Assembly (NCBI GenBank): GCA_002683535.1
Contig: NYTO01000130.1
Location: 1-10,853 of the forward strand
From: SAR116 cluster bacterium
GTDB lineage: Bacteria > Pseudomonadota > Alphaproteobacteria > Puniceispirillales > Puniceispirillaceae
Length of the DNA: 10,853 nt
Reading direction: 5' to 3'
Part shown: positions 1 through 7,543 of the stretch, in pieces
Position numbering within the stretch: position 1 is the stretch's first letter
Layout: each line of letters opens with the position of its first letter
Translations under genes and position numbers: made by a program
Notes under the pieces: generated by a model
The model's database searches: none
What the model was told of the DNA's origin: nothing
What the model saw: only the letters and a program-made list of their open reading frames with translations

Positions 1-540
1 AGCGTGGCCTACAAAGCGGTCATTCCGGCTGGCACCGTTCCGGCAATTGATCATGACGGGGTTCGCCTCGCAGATTCCGAAGCCATCGCCGAATACCTGG
101 ACACCGTGTTTCCAACCCCGGCCATGCGCCCGGACGCCCCGCAGGCCGCTGCCACCGCGCGTGAAATCTCGCGCTTTCATGACACCCGTATCGAACCGCT
201 GGTGCGCAGTTATTTCGCTCAGGTCACGCCTGCCAATCGCGATGCCGGTCTGATCGCAGCCAATGCCGCGCTGTTGCAGACACGCCTTGATGATCTTGCA
301 GTGATCGCCGCGCCTGCGCCGCTGATGACCGGCGATGATCTTGCCATTGCTGATTGTGGCTTTGTCGCCAGCTTTGCGATCATTGCCTTGTTGCAGGACA
401 TTCTTGATCTGCCTGTGACTTTGCCACCGGCCATTGTCACCTATCGCGAGTCACTGCTGGCCCATTCTTCTGTCGCCGGCGAGCATGCGCGCTATCGCGC
501 CGTGCTGGATGCGTGGGCGGCAGCGAAGCTGAATGCCTGA
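1..540 (+). CDS. Glutathione S-transferase-like protein, 5'-truncated
   Basis: The reading frame is open from the first base to a TGA at 538-540, so the true start lies before the window. A GTG at 4 is only an internal codon. The visible 179 residues begin in the last part of a thioredoxin-like N-terminal GST domain: an I-P-A-G-T-V-P-A-I segment with the cis-proline (VP) that contacts glutathione, then A-D-S-E-A-I-A-E-Y-L, whose acidic and Ser residues normally bind the gamma-glutamyl group of glutathione. An all-helical C-terminal domain follows from about residue 50, with the usual D-L-A-I-A-D-C-G segment. About 45 N-terminal residues, including the catalytic Ser/Cys/Tyr region, are missing, so the GST class and substrate cannot be judged. 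The family conjugates or transfers glutathione in the cytoplasm. Nothing ties it to the polyamine genes further on. Confidence 0.85.
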   Translation, partial: SVAYKAVIPAGTVPAIDHDGVRLADSEAIAEYLDTVFPTPAMRPDAPQAAATAREISRFHDTRIEPLVRSYFAQVTPANRDAGLIAANAALLQTRLDDLAVIAAPAPLMTGDDLAIADCGFVASFAIIALLQDILDLPVTLPPAIVTYRESLLAHSSVAGEHARYRAVLDAWAAAKLNA

Positions 541-626
541 CGACATTTGCGTTTTGCCCGCAGTTATGCGGTAATATTCCCTGCTCTGGCCCTGATGCCA
601 GCGCTCTATCATTCAGGCATATATCC

Positions 627-1544
627 TTGATCAGCCGATTTACATCTTTGCCAGCGACGCTTCAGGCCTCGCTGATGATGCTTCTTGCCCTTTTGATGTT
701 CACCTTCATGGGCATTTCCATCCGTCTTGCATCCGCGCAGCTGCATGTCTTCGAGATCGTGTTTTTCCGCAATGCACTGGCCGTGATCATCATGACGCCC
801 GTGCTGTTCCGCATGGGACGCGAAAGTATTCGCATGCACCGGACGGGTCTGTACTACCTGCGGGCTGCGATCAATTTCAGCGGCATGCTGTGCGGCTTTA
901 CCGCGGTCACACTGATCCCGCTTGCCGAGATGACAGCGCTCAGCTTTACCGGCCCGATCTTTGTGACCGTTGGCGCGGCGATGTTTCTTGGCGAGGTCAT
1001 TCGCATTCGCCGGATGGTGGCCATCGCCATCGGCTTTGTCGGGGCGGTCATCATCCTGCGTCCCGGGTTTGTCGATATCTCGCTTGGTACCACGCTGGCC
1101 TTGTGCAGCGCGCTGTCCATTGCCGGGGCCAGTCTCGTCGTCAAGAAAATGACCGAAACCGAAAATGCCAGCGCCATTGTGTTCTGGATGGTGATGATGC
1201 AGACGCCCATCGCGCTTGTGCCGATGTTGTTTGTCTGGGAAATGCCCTCGCTGCACAGCTGGATATATCTGTGGATGATGGCGCTGGCCGGCACCGCCGC
1301 CCATCTGCTGTTCACCCGTGCCTGCAGCATGGTTGAAATCACCAGTCTTCAGCCGCTGGAATTTGCCAAACTGCCCTTTGCGGTGGTGCTGGCCTGGCTG
1401 GTGTTTGATGAATTGCCGGATATGTTTATCTGGATTGGCGGGGCGATCATTTTTGCCTCAACCGCCTATATTACCCGCCGTGAAGCCATTGCCCGCAAGG
1501 CAGATCGCCCACCCGGCAGCGGGCGTGCCGCAGCATCGCTATAG
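627..1544 (+). CDS. EamA/DMT-family membrane transporter
   Basis: This is a hydrophobic protein of about 305 residues with roughly ten predicted membrane helices arranged as two EamA repeats. The first helix is around M-L-L-A-L-L-M-F-T-F-M-G-I, followed by an F-F-R-N-A segment typical of the family. The second repeat contains C-S-A-L-S-I-A-G-A-S-L-V-V-K-K and L-A-G-T-A-A-H-L-L-F-T-R-A, and the protein ends with an Arg/Lys-rich cytoplasmic tail. DMT-superfamily exporters move amino acids, nucleotides or other metabolites across the inner membrane, but the substrate cannot be read from sequence. The start is uncertain. The frame is open from 513 with an implausible hydrophilic, Cys-rich lead that overlaps the upstream gene. 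TTG at 627 keeps a short N-terminal tail; ATG at 675, with AGG 8 bases upstream, would begin right at the first helix. It ends 6 bases before the convergent pyrC stop codon. Confidence 0.85.
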   Translation: MISRFTSLPATLQASLMMLLALLMFTFMGISIRLASAQLHVFEIVFFRNALAVIIMTPVLFRMGRESIRMHRTGLYYLRAAINFSGMLCGFTAVTLIPLAEMTALSFTGPIFVTVGAAMFLGEVIRIRRMVAIAIGFVGAVIILRPGFVDISLGTTLALCSALSIAGASLVVKKMTETENASAIVFWMVMMQTPIALVPMLFVWEMPSLHSWIYLWMMALAGTAAHLLFTRACSMVEITSLQPLEFAKLPFAVVLAWLVFDELPDMFIWIGGAIIFASTAYITRREAIARKADRPPGSGRAAASL

Positions 1545-1550
1545 AAGCGG

Positions 1551-2612
1551 TCAGACCTGCACGCGCCAGTGGATCGGCATGTCCGGGTCAAATACGGTCA
1601 GCATGCCTTCGGGTGTATTGCGCGGTGCCGGCACCGGTTGCGGTGTGTCGACACGCTCCAGCGTTATTGTGCCGGCATTGACCGGAACGCCATAAAAGGC
1701 GGCCCCGTGACCGGATACAAACCCTTCCAGCTTTGCCAGCGCATCATGCTGTTCAAACATCTGGGCAAGGCAGGCCAGCGTATTCGGCGCTGTATAGATA
1801 CCGGCGCATCCGCATTCAGCCAGTTTGGCACTGTCCAGATGCGGCGCACTGTCAGTTCCCAGAAAGAAGCCCGGCAGCCCTGAGGTGGCGGCCTCGACAA
1901 GGGCAATGCGGTGTGTTTCGCGCTTGGCCACCGGCAGGCAGTAATAATGCGGGCGAATACCCCCCGCCAGAATATGATTGCGATTGATGAACATATGGTG
2001 GGTTGTAATGGTCGCGGCGATATCGGGTCCACCATCACGCACATAGTCAATGCCATCGGACGTCGTGACATGTTCCATCACCACGCGCAGGCGCGGAATA
2101 CGGCGGCGCACCGGGTCCAGAACCCGCTCGATAAACGCTGCCTCGCGATCGAAGATATCAACCTGCGGGTCGGTTACCTCGCCATGCACACATAGGGGTA
2201 CCCCGGCTTCTGCCATGGCTTCCAGCACCGGCATCACCTTGTCGATATCGCGCACACCCGAGGCCGAATTCGTTGTTGCGCCGGCCGGATAGAGTTTGAC
2301 CGCGGTAACCAGCCCCGACTGTGCCGCCGCCACCAGATCATCAGCATCCGTGCTTTCGGTCAGATAAAGGGTCATCAACGGGGTGAAATCCACCCCCGCT
2401 GGCACCGCAGCCACAATCCGGCTGCGATAGGCCGCCGCATCCTTGCCCGACACAACCGGCGGCACCAGATTGGGCATGATCAGCGCGCGCCCGAACTGGG
2501 CAGCTGTTTCCGGTGTCACGACACCCAGCATGCTCCCGTCACGCAGATGCAGATGCCAGTCATCGGGGCGGGGCAGGGTCAGTGTGCGCGTCGGTGTGCG
2601 GGTCGGGGTCAT
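1551..2612 (-). CDS. pyrC: Dihydroorotase (class II, E. coli PyrC type)
   Basis: This enzyme reversibly cyclises N-carbamoyl-L-aspartate to L-dihydroorotate, the third step of pyrimidine synthesis, in the cytoplasm. The family signature is close to E. coli PyrC throughout. From the chosen start, the D-D-W-H-L-H-L-R-D motif gives zinc ligands H20 and H22. K106 in [11 protein letters not shown] is the carboxylated bridging lysine. H143 (H-G-E-V), H181 (E-H-V-T-T) and D254 (G-T-D-S-A-P-H) complete the binuclear site. Each lies exactly four residues beyond its E. coli equivalent. Length (353 aa) fits the family. ATG at 2612 is preferred because AGGGA lies five bases upstream; an in-frame ATG at 2627 has no clear ribosome binding site. 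The N-terminus carries a T-P-T-R-T-P-T-R repeat. It is divergent from the Fur-family gene and convergent with the EamA gene, with no other pyr genes alongside. Confidence 0.96.
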   Translation of the reverse strand: MTPTRTPTRTLTLPRPDDWHLHLRDGSMLGVVTPETAAQFGRALIMPNLVPPVVSGKDAAAYRSRIVAAVPAGVDFTPLMTLYLTESTDADDLVAAAQSGLVTAVKLYPAGATTNSASGVRDIDKVMPVLEAMAEAGVPLCVHGEVTDPQVDIFDREAAFIERVLDPVRRRIPRLRVVMEHVTTSDGIDYVRDGGPDIAATITTHHMFINRNHILAGGIRPHYYCLPVAKRETHRIALVEAATSGLPGFFLGTDSAPHLDSAKLAECGCAGIYTAPNTLACLAQMFEQHDALAKLEGFVSGHGAAFYGVPVNAGTITLERVDTPQPVPAPRNTPEGMLTVFDPDMPIHWRVQV

Positions 2613-2729
2613 TGCGGTCCCTGTCATGCTTGGGATGGCCTCATCTTTGATGGTTCTTGGCTAGCACTCTGCCGAATGTGAGGCAAGCACCGGCAGGCCG
2701 GCATGGCCAGTTACGGATTGATCACAGAT

Positions 2730-2759
2730 TTGACTTTTCAGGGTCGCCAGCGGCATCAT
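2730..2759 (+). promoter_or_regulatory. Putative promoter of the Zur-like gene
   Basis: TTGACT at 2730-2735 matches the sigma-70 -35 consensus at five of six bases. CATCAT at 2754-2759, 18 bases further on, matches the -10 consensus at four of six. The start codon is 31 bases downstream of the -10. The -10 sits inside the inverted repeat at 2752-2770, as expected if that repeat is an operator. This is based on consensus matching by eye only. Confidence 0.4.
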
Positions 2760-2770
2760 ATGGTGACGCC
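2752..2770. promoter_or_regulatory. Operator-like inverted repeat upstream of the Zur-like gene
   Basis: GGCATCA at 2752-2758 and TGACGCC at 2764-2770 form an inverted repeat with a 5-base spacer; six of seven positions pair. It covers the proposed -10 and lies 20 bases before the start codon, a fitting place for an autoregulatory site. It does not resemble the AT-rich Zur boxes known from several alphaproteobacteria, so assigning it to Zur is only an inference from position. Confidence 0.3.
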
Positions 2771-2790
2771 GCCCCTGGCAGGAGATACAG

Positions 2791-3183
2791 ATGAACCGGA
2801 CACGCAATGAAGCGCTTGTTTATGAATTCCTGGAGTCACATGGCAAGCCGGCCAGCGCTTACGGCATTCTGGATGCCCTGCGTCAGGACGGTCTGAAGGC
2901 ACCGCTGCAGGTCTATCGTGCGCTCTCAAAGCTCATTGAATCAGGTGCTGTACACCGTATCGAAAGCCTGAACGCCTTTGTGGCCTGTCGGCATCACCAT
3001 TGCGGTGACAGCCCGGTCAGCATCTTCATGCTGTGCGATCAATGTGAAGACGTTACTGAAACCGTTGATGATTCAGCTGCCAGCATGCTGGACCAGATCT
3101 GTGCGACACGCGGCTTTACCGGCGCGCGTCGTGTAATCGAAATTACAGGCACCTGCGCCGCCTGCAGCGGGTCTGCCCACTAG
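2791..3183 (+). CDS. Fur-family transcriptional regulator, Zur-like
   Basis: This is a 130-residue protein with the two-part Fur fold: a winged-helix DNA-binding domain at about residues 1-65 (including A-P-L-Q-V-Y-R-A-L recognition-helix residues and E-S-L-N-A-F-V-A) and a metal-binding dimerisation domain. Two Cys pairs, C82/C85 (C-D-Q-C) and C122/C125 (C-A-A-C), form the structural zinc site. The C-R-H-H-H-C segment at 66-71 supplies likely sensory ligands. The S-A-Y-G-I-L-D-A-L and E-S-L-N-A-F-V motifs look more like Zur than Fur or PerR, which points to zinc-dependent repression of zinc uptake genes; that subfamily call is inference. The start is supported by AGGAGA at 2780-2785, five bases before the ATG. 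It stands alone, without znuABC neighbours. It is transcribed away from pyrC and towards the glutamine synthetase-like gene, ending 36 bases before that gene's stop codon. Confidence 0.88.
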   Translation: MNRTRNEALVYEFLESHGKPASAYGILDALRQDGLKAPLQVYRALSKLIESGAVHRIESLNAFVACRHHHCGDSPVSIFMLCDQCEDVTETVDDSAASMLDQICATRGFTGARRVIEITGTCAACSGSAH

Positions 3184-3202
3184 CCGACAGTCAGGTATCG
3201 TC

Positions 3203-3218
3203 CAGGCCGGTGCGCCTG
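3203..3218. terminator. Weak hairpin in a convergent gap
   Basis: CAGGC at 3203-3207 and GCCTG at 3214-3218 form a 5-base-pair stem with a 6-base loop, midway between the stop codons of the Zur-like gene and the glutamine synthetase-like gene. No T-run follows on either strand, so an intrinsic terminator is only possible. Position is the main support. Confidence 0.2.
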
Positions 3219-3219
3219 T

Positions 3220-4572
3220 TCAGACATTCAGCAGCAGATATTCCCGTTCCCACGGGCTGATCACCTCAAGAAATGCCTCGGCCTCGCCGCGCTTCACCTC
3301 GATGAACAGCTTGACGAAGGATTCGCCCAGCACATCATGCAGCGGGCTGGCGCGTTCCAGCGCGTCCAGCGCAATATCAAGATTGCGTGGCAAGGTGGCC
3401 AGATCCTCACCGCTGTCTTTTCGCTGGCGGGTTGGACGGCGCTGTTCCTGCAGACCAAGCCACAAGGCCGCAAGACTCGCAGCCATCGCCAGATACGGGT
3501 TGGCATCCGCCCCCGGAATGCGGTTTTCGATGCGCCGGTTCACCGGATCACCCATGGGCACGCGCAGTCCGACAGTACGATTATCCATTCCCCAGGCCAG
3601 ATTGGTTGGCGAATCTTCGGAATATGACTGGCGGCGATAGGAATTGACATAAGGCGCCATCAGCGGCATCGCCGCTACCAGATAGCGTTGCATGCCTGCC
3701 AGCGCGTGATAGAACGCATCGCTCTCGCTATTGTCCTTATTTACGAAAATATTCCGCCCGCTCTTTATGTCGACCACCGACAGATGCAAATGCATGGCGC
3801 TGCCGGGCTGCTCTTGCATCGGCTTTGCCATGAAGGTGGCATGAATGTCATGGTCCAGCGACGTCTGCCGTACTGTGCGCTTGAAAAGAAAAGTCTGATC
3901 GGCAAGGTCCAGCGCCTCGCCATGATTGAAGTTGATCTCCATCTGCGCCGCACCAGCCTCATGGCTCAGCGTGTCGATATCGATCTTCTGCACATCACAA
4001 TGATCGTAAATATCCTCGAACAGCGGATCAAACTCGTTCACCGCATCGATACCATAGGCCTGACGCGCCTTTTCCGCCCGCCCCGAACGACCACTTGGTG
4101 TGATCAGCGGGTTGTTGGCGTCCGAACTCCGCTGCACAAGAAAGAATTCCAGTTCAGGTGCCACGATCGGGCGCAGGCCGGCACCCTCAAACAAGGCAAG
4201 TACACGTTTGAGAACCGCGCGTGGCGTGAATTCGACAATCTTGCCATCATGGCCAAAGGCATCATGGATAATCTGCGCTGTTGGCTCGCCATACCAGGGT
4301 ACAAGCCGGCAGGTAGCCGGATCAGGCTGCAGGATCACATCCCTGCCGATCTCGTTCAGCACCTCGCTGTCAAGATAGGCACCTGTCACCGACTGGCCGA
4401 ACACATATTCAGGAAGGCGCAGCCCTTGCCCTGTCGCAGCACCCGTAAATTTGTGCACTGGCAGAATTTTGCCGCGCGGAATACCGGCAATGTCACTCAC
4501 AAGGCACTCCACCTCGGTGACCGACTGATCTTTCAGCCATTCAATCATTGCATCATGTGATGTGTCAGACAT
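3220..4572 (-). CDS. Gamma-glutamylpolyamine synthetase-like (glutamine synthetase family, PuuA/PauA type)
   Basis: This 450-residue glutamine synthetase homologue would use ATP to join glutamate to an amine, most likely putrescine or another polyamine. The N-terminal beta-grasp domain spans about residues 15-105. The catalytic domain has the metal-binding glutamates E140 and E142 (P-E-L-E-F-F-L), E205 and E212 (E-A-G-A-A-Q-M-E-I-N-F), H261 in G-S-A-M-H-L-H, arginines at N-S-Y-R-R (313-314), N-R-T-V-G-L-R (332, 337), and the E-N-R-I-P-G-A-D-A-N-P-Y block at 349-360. There is no C-terminal adenylylation-site Tyr loop as in nitrogen-assimilating GlnA. The context (aminotransferase 47 bases upstream on the same strand, PuuB-like oxidase and agmatinase nearby) supports PuuA/PauA function over ammonia assimilation. 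AGGGG at 4579-4583 precedes the ATG by six bases and sits in a small hairpin loop. The exact amine substrate is not readable from sequence. Confidence 0.88.
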   Translation of the reverse strand: MSDTSHDAMIEWLKDQSVTEVECLVSDIAGIPRGKILPVHKFTGAATGQGLRLPEYVFGQSVTGAYLDSEVLNEIGRDVILQPDPATCRLVPWYGEPTAQIIHDAFGHDGKIVEFTPRAVLKRVLALFEGAGLRPIVAPELEFFLVQRSSDANNPLITPSGRSGRAEKARQAYGIDAVNEFDPLFEDIYDHCDVQKIDIDTLSHEAGAAQMEINFNHGEALDLADQTFLFKRTVRQTSLDHDIHATFMAKPMQEQPGSAMHLHLSVVDIKSGRNIFVNKDNSESDAFYHALAGMQRYLVAAMPLMAPYVNSYRRQSYSEDSPTNLAWGMDNRTVGLRVPMGDPVNRRIENRIPGADANPYLAMAASLAALWLGLQEQRRPTRQRKDSGEDLATLPRNLDIALDALERASPLHDVLGESFVKLFIEVKRGEAEAFLEVISPWEREYLLLNV

Positions 4573-4589
4573 GTGAATCCCCTGTTCAC
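4573..4589 (-). promoter_or_regulatory. Hairpin presenting the ribosome binding site of the synthetase gene
   Basis: GTGAA (4573-4577) and TTCAC (4585-4589) pair as a perfect 5-base stem directly before the synthetase ATG. The 7-base loop holds the Shine-Dalgarno AGGGG on the transcribed (-) strand. If it forms in the mRNA, it would present rather than hide the site. It lies in the 47-base gap after the aminotransferase stop, so both genes are probably read on one message. Confidence 0.35.
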
Positions 4590-4619
4590 CACCATCCGGC
4601 AGGACGGCAGTGCATTTCC

Positions 4620-5981
4620 CTACAACCCCAGATCGGCGGCGGTGGCATCAAGCGCCTTGCGGGCAATGGCAACCGTCTCGTCAATATCGGCACGTGTATA
4701 GCTGAGCGCTGGCGACAGGATCATCGCATCACGCACCGCGCGCATCATCAGACCGCGCTGGATCGCATGATCGCGGCACATGCCGCCTACCGTACCGGTA
4801 TCTTCAAACATCACCGGGCCGTCTTTGCTTTTGACAAGTTCAATCGCCGCCAGAAGCCCGAAGGTGCGCACCTCGCCAACCAGCCGATGATCGGCAAGGC
4901 TGGCCAGCGCACTGGCCAAATAGGGGCCTGTATCATCGCGCACAGTCTCGATCATGTTTTCGCGTTCAATCAGATCAAGATTGGCCAGCGCCACCGCCGC
5001 AGCAACCGGGTGCCCGGAATAGGTGAAGCCGTGATAGAATTCACCACCATCAGCGATCAGGCGGTCTGCAACACGGTCGCCCACCATGACGGCGGACATT
5101 GGCATGTAACCGGATGTCAGCCCTTTTGCCATTGTCATCATATCGGGTGACAGCCCCATCTTCTGGCTGGCAAACCAGTGTCCGGTGCGCCCGAAACCCG
5201 TGATCACCTCATCAACGATGAACAGGATGTCATGCTTTCGGCAGATCGCCTCGATATGGGCAAAATACCCATCTGGCGGCACAATGACCCCACCAGCACC
5301 CTGCACCGGTTCGGCAACAAAGGCAGCCACCCGGTCAGCGCCAACTTCAAGGATACGATCTTCCAGCCAGGATGCGGCATTGGCCGCAAACACCGCCTCA
5401 TCCTGATTGCCTTGATACAGAAACCCGTAAGGCGGGCGGATATGTTCGAAATCAGGTTCGTTGGCAGCCTGGTTATGCATGCCCGACATGCCGCCCATAC
5501 TGGCCGACATAATCGTGCTGCCGTGATAGCCATATTCACGCCCGATAATGACACGCTTTTCCGGCTTGCCTTCCAGCGCCCAGAAATGGCGTACCATGCG
5601 GATGATGGTATCATTCGCCTCGGACCCGGAATTAGCAAAAAACGCGTTGTTGAGCCCGTCCGGCGTCAGTTCGGCAAGTCGCCTTGACAAGGCAGCCACC
5701 GGCGGATTGCTGGTTTTGAAAAAATTGTTGTAATAGGGCAGTTCAGTCATCTGGCGGCTGGCCGCCTCAACCAATTCATGCCGCCCATACCCGACATTCA
5801 CGCACCACAGGCCGGCCATCCCGTCCAGAATGCGGTTGCCGTCAGTATCATAGACACAATGACCCTCGGCGCGGGTGATGATCCGTGCGCCAGTCTTGCG
5901 CAGGTCGGCATAATCGGTAAACGGCGCCATATGGTGGGCCGAGTCAATCGCCTGCCATTCATTGGTTGAAAGGGATTCCAT
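4620..5981 (-). CDS. Class III PLP aminotransferase, putrescine-pyruvate aminotransferase (SpuC) type
   Basis: This enzyme most likely transfers the amino group of putrescine or a related amine to pyruvate, giving 4-aminobutanal and alanine. From the chosen start it has 453 residues, close to Pseudomonas SpuC. Shared blocks include G-A-R-I-I-T-R-A-E-G, M-A-G-L-W-C-V-N-V-G-Y-G-R, S-G-S-E-A-N-D (118-124, cofactor phosphate contact), Y-H-G-S-T (152-156), A-E-P-V-Q-G-A-G-G-V, D-E-V-I-T-G-F-G-R-T with D257, and A-K-G-L-T-S-G with the Schiff-base lysine K286. G-E-F-Y-H-G-F-T-Y-S-G-H-P follows. Start choice: ATG at 5981 has AAGAG six bases upstream; ATG at 5987 lacks a spaced site; and a TTG at 6035 would add 18 unlike-family residues. 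Taurine, beta-alanine or other omega-amine specificity remains possible within this fold. It leads a two-gene (-) unit with the synthetase. Confidence 0.9.
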   Translation of the reverse strand: MESLSTNEWQAIDSAHHMAPFTDYADLRKTGARIITRAEGHCVYDTDGNRILDGMAGLWCVNVGYGRHELVEAASRQMTELPYYNNFFKTSNPPVAALSRRLAELTPDGLNNAFFANSGSEANDTIIRMVRHFWALEGKPEKRVIIGREYGYHGSTIMSASMGGMSGMHNQAANEPDFEHIRPPYGFLYQGNQDEAVFAANAASWLEDRILEVGADRVAAFVAEPVQGAGGVIVPPDGYFAHIEAICRKHDILFIVDEVITGFGRTGHWFASQKMGLSPDMMTMAKGLTSGYMPMSAVMVGDRVADRLIADGGEFYHGFTYSGHPVAAAVALANLDLIERENMIETVRDDTGPYLASALASLADHRLVGEVRTFGLLAAIELVKSKDGPVMFEDTGTVGGMCRDHAIQRGLMMRAVRDAMILSPALSYTRADIDETVAIARKALDATAADLGL

Positions 5982-6127
5982 TTTCATCTCTTGTGCTATG
6001 TCCTGTGCCGAGGTCTCGCACCACGCTTCTGGCAAGAGCTGCGCCGTGCCAGTCCTATGCTTTACCAGCGTTTTTCGGGTCTTGGTACGATGTTTGGGTC
6101 CGACTGCTGTTTCTTGATGTCGCGCAC

Positions 6128-6154
6128 AACATCATCTTGATTTCATCAGGATGA
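6128..6154. promoter_or_regulatory. Palindromic operator-like site between divergent polyamine genes
   Basis: TCATCTTGAT (6132-6141) and ATCAGGATGA (6145-6154) form an inverted repeat with a TTC spacer; nine of ten positions pair. It overlaps AACATCATCTTGAT at 6128-6141, which matches the site near 8538 at 12 of 14 positions. It lies about 100 bases upstream of the FAD oxidoreductase start and 147 upstream of the aminotransferase start, in a gap of about 270 bases with no other gene. A poor sigma-70-like pair (TTGATT at 6138, TAGCCT at 6161) would overlap it. The likely binder is unknown and not encoded here. Confidence 0.45.
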
Positions 6155-6199
6155 CGAGCCTAGCCTGTGGAACCAATTCACGCAAACCTGTGTTTCCGT

Positions 6200-6241
6200 C
6201 CTGCCTGCCAGCTGACGGCAATGCAACAGCTGCCTGTCAGG
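6200..6241 (+). repeat. Imperfect inverted repeat in the leader of the FAD oxidoreductase gene
   Basis: CAGCTG occurs at 6209-6214 and again at 6227-6232. CCTG at 6200-6203 and CAGG at 6238-6241 are placed symmetrically outside, five bases from each inner arm. In RNA this would be a 6-bp plus 4-bp stem with a symmetric internal loop. The outer arm includes part of the AGGAA (6239-6243) that could serve as ribosome binding site. A near-direct repeat (TGCCTGCCAG and TGCCTGTCAG) accounts for part of the pattern. Confidence 0.3.
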
Positions 6242-6251
6242 AACCGGAAAG

Positions 6252-7541
6252 ATGATGCAGCAAAGCATTTATGAAACCGAATTCGCAGACCGCCCGCGCT
6301 ATGCCGCGCTGGCTGATGACTGCAGTTGTGATGTTGCCATTGTTGGTGGCGGGTTGACCGGTATCTCTGCCGCGCTGACCCTCGCAGAAGCTGGATTTTC
6401 AGTGGCTGTGCTCGAGGCCGGGCCCATTGGAACCGGCGGTTCGGGACGCAATGGCGGGCATGTCTGCCAGGGCTGGTCCAGTGATTTCATCAAGATACAG
6501 AAACAATTGACGCCGGCCGATGCCGATATCGCATGGGATGCCGGCATGGCAGCAGTCGATCTGGTGACAGAACGCGTCCGCAAATACGACATCGATTGTG
6601 ACCTGACTTTCGGCTATCTGCATGCCGCGCTGCACAAGCGCCATATGAACGAACTTGACGAGATGCAGGCCGAATGGGAGGCACGCGGCTATGAGCATTT
6701 TACCCGTCTTGATGGCCAGCCCGCGCTGGATGACCATATCGGGTCAAACGCCTATGTCGGCGCGCTTCATGATACCGGGTGCGGGCATATACAGCCGCTG
6801 AAATATCTGCATGGTCTGGCTGCCGCGGCAACACGCGCCGGTGCGCAGATTTTCGAGAACAGCCCTGTACAGGCGATTGACCGCACCGGCACAAGGCACG
6901 GCCTGAAACAGCTGAAGATTGCAGGCGGGCGGGCGGTGTCGGCACGCATCATCATGCTGTGCGGCAATGCCTATCTGGCCGATGTCGGGCTGCCACAGAT
7001 GACCCGCCGTCTGGCAGAAGTTGTCTCATCAGTGCTGGCCACAAAGCCGCTGTCAGAAAATATGGCCCGCCAGATATTGCCAACGGGTGCCGCTGTCGCT
7101 GATTGCAACACAGCGCTGAATTACTATCGGATTGATTCGCGCCGCCGCATGATATTTGGCGGGCGGTCCAGCTATTCAAAGATCAATTTTCGCAATGTGA
7201 CACCCGATCTGCACCGCCGGATGACAGATGTGTTCCCGATTCTGCAGGATGCCGAGGTGGAACAGGTCTGGTCGGGCAAGATCGGCATCACCATGAACCG
7301 GATTCCGCATTTCGGCCGTACTGATGATGATATCTATTTCGTGCAGGGGTTTTCCGGGCACGGCGTCGCCCTGACCGGACAGGCAGGCCGGATGCTGGCC
7401 GAAGCGGTAATCGGCGATGCAACACAGTTTGATGTGATGAGCAGCCTGACACACCGCATCTTTCCCGGCGGCCCGCTGCGCACACCGGCGCTGGCGCTTG
7501 GCATGGCCTGGTTCAAGCTGCGTGACAGGCTGCGGCTGTAA
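6252..7541 (+). CDS. FAD-dependent oxidoreductase, gamma-glutamylputrescine oxidase (PuuB/PauB) type
   Basis: This 429-residue DAO-superfamily flavoenzyme most likely oxidises the free amine end of a gamma-glutamylated polyamine to an aldehyde, releasing ammonia and hydrogen peroxide. The dinucleotide-binding motif V-G-G-G-L-T-G-I-S-A-A-L is near residues 31-42, with E55 at the end of the second strand to hold the FAD ribose. The S-G-R-N-G-G-H block (64-70) is typical of the PuuB/OrdL group. The substrate domain contains L-N-Y-Y-R and I-F-G-G-R, and the C-terminal flavin segment is F-V-Q-G-F-S-G-H-G-V-A-L-T-G. ATG at 6252 is followed by a second ATG at 6255; AGGAA at 6239-6243 and GGAAAG just before the ATG offer ribosome binding. 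It is transcribed away from the aminotransferase and ends 13 bases before the convergent agmatinase stop. Partners PuuC and PuuD are not in the window. Confidence 0.88.
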   Translation: MMQQSIYETEFADRPRYAALADDCSCDVAIVGGGLTGISAALTLAEAGFSVAVLEAGPIGTGGSGRNGGHVCQGWSSDFIKIQKQLTPADADIAWDAGMAAVDLVTERVRKYDIDCDLTFGYLHAALHKRHMNELDEMQAEWEARGYEHFTRLDGQPALDDHIGSNAYVGALHDTGCGHIQPLKYLHGLAAAATRAGAQIFENSPVQAIDRTGTRHGLKQLKIAGGRAVSARIIMLCGNAYLADVGLPQMTRRLAEVVSSVLATKPLSENMARQILPTGAAVADCNTALNYYRIDSRRRMIFGGRSSYSKINFRNVTPDLHRRMTDVFPILQDAEVEQVWSGKIGITMNRIPHFGRTDDDIYFVQGFSGHGVALTGQAGRMLAEAVIGDATQFDVMSSLTHRIFPGGPLRTPALALGMAWFKLRDRLRL

Positions 7542-7543
7542 CT

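Noticed and set aside
609..1304. A 231-codon open frame on the - strand opposite the EamA transporter
   Set aside because: Very His/Gln/Asp-rich translation, the usual reverse image of a hydrophobic membrane protein, with no recognisable family.
3688..4560. A 290-codon open frame on the + strand opposite the synthetase gene
   Set aside because: The (-) frame carries all glutamine synthetase family motifs. The + frame has no family signature and no supported start.
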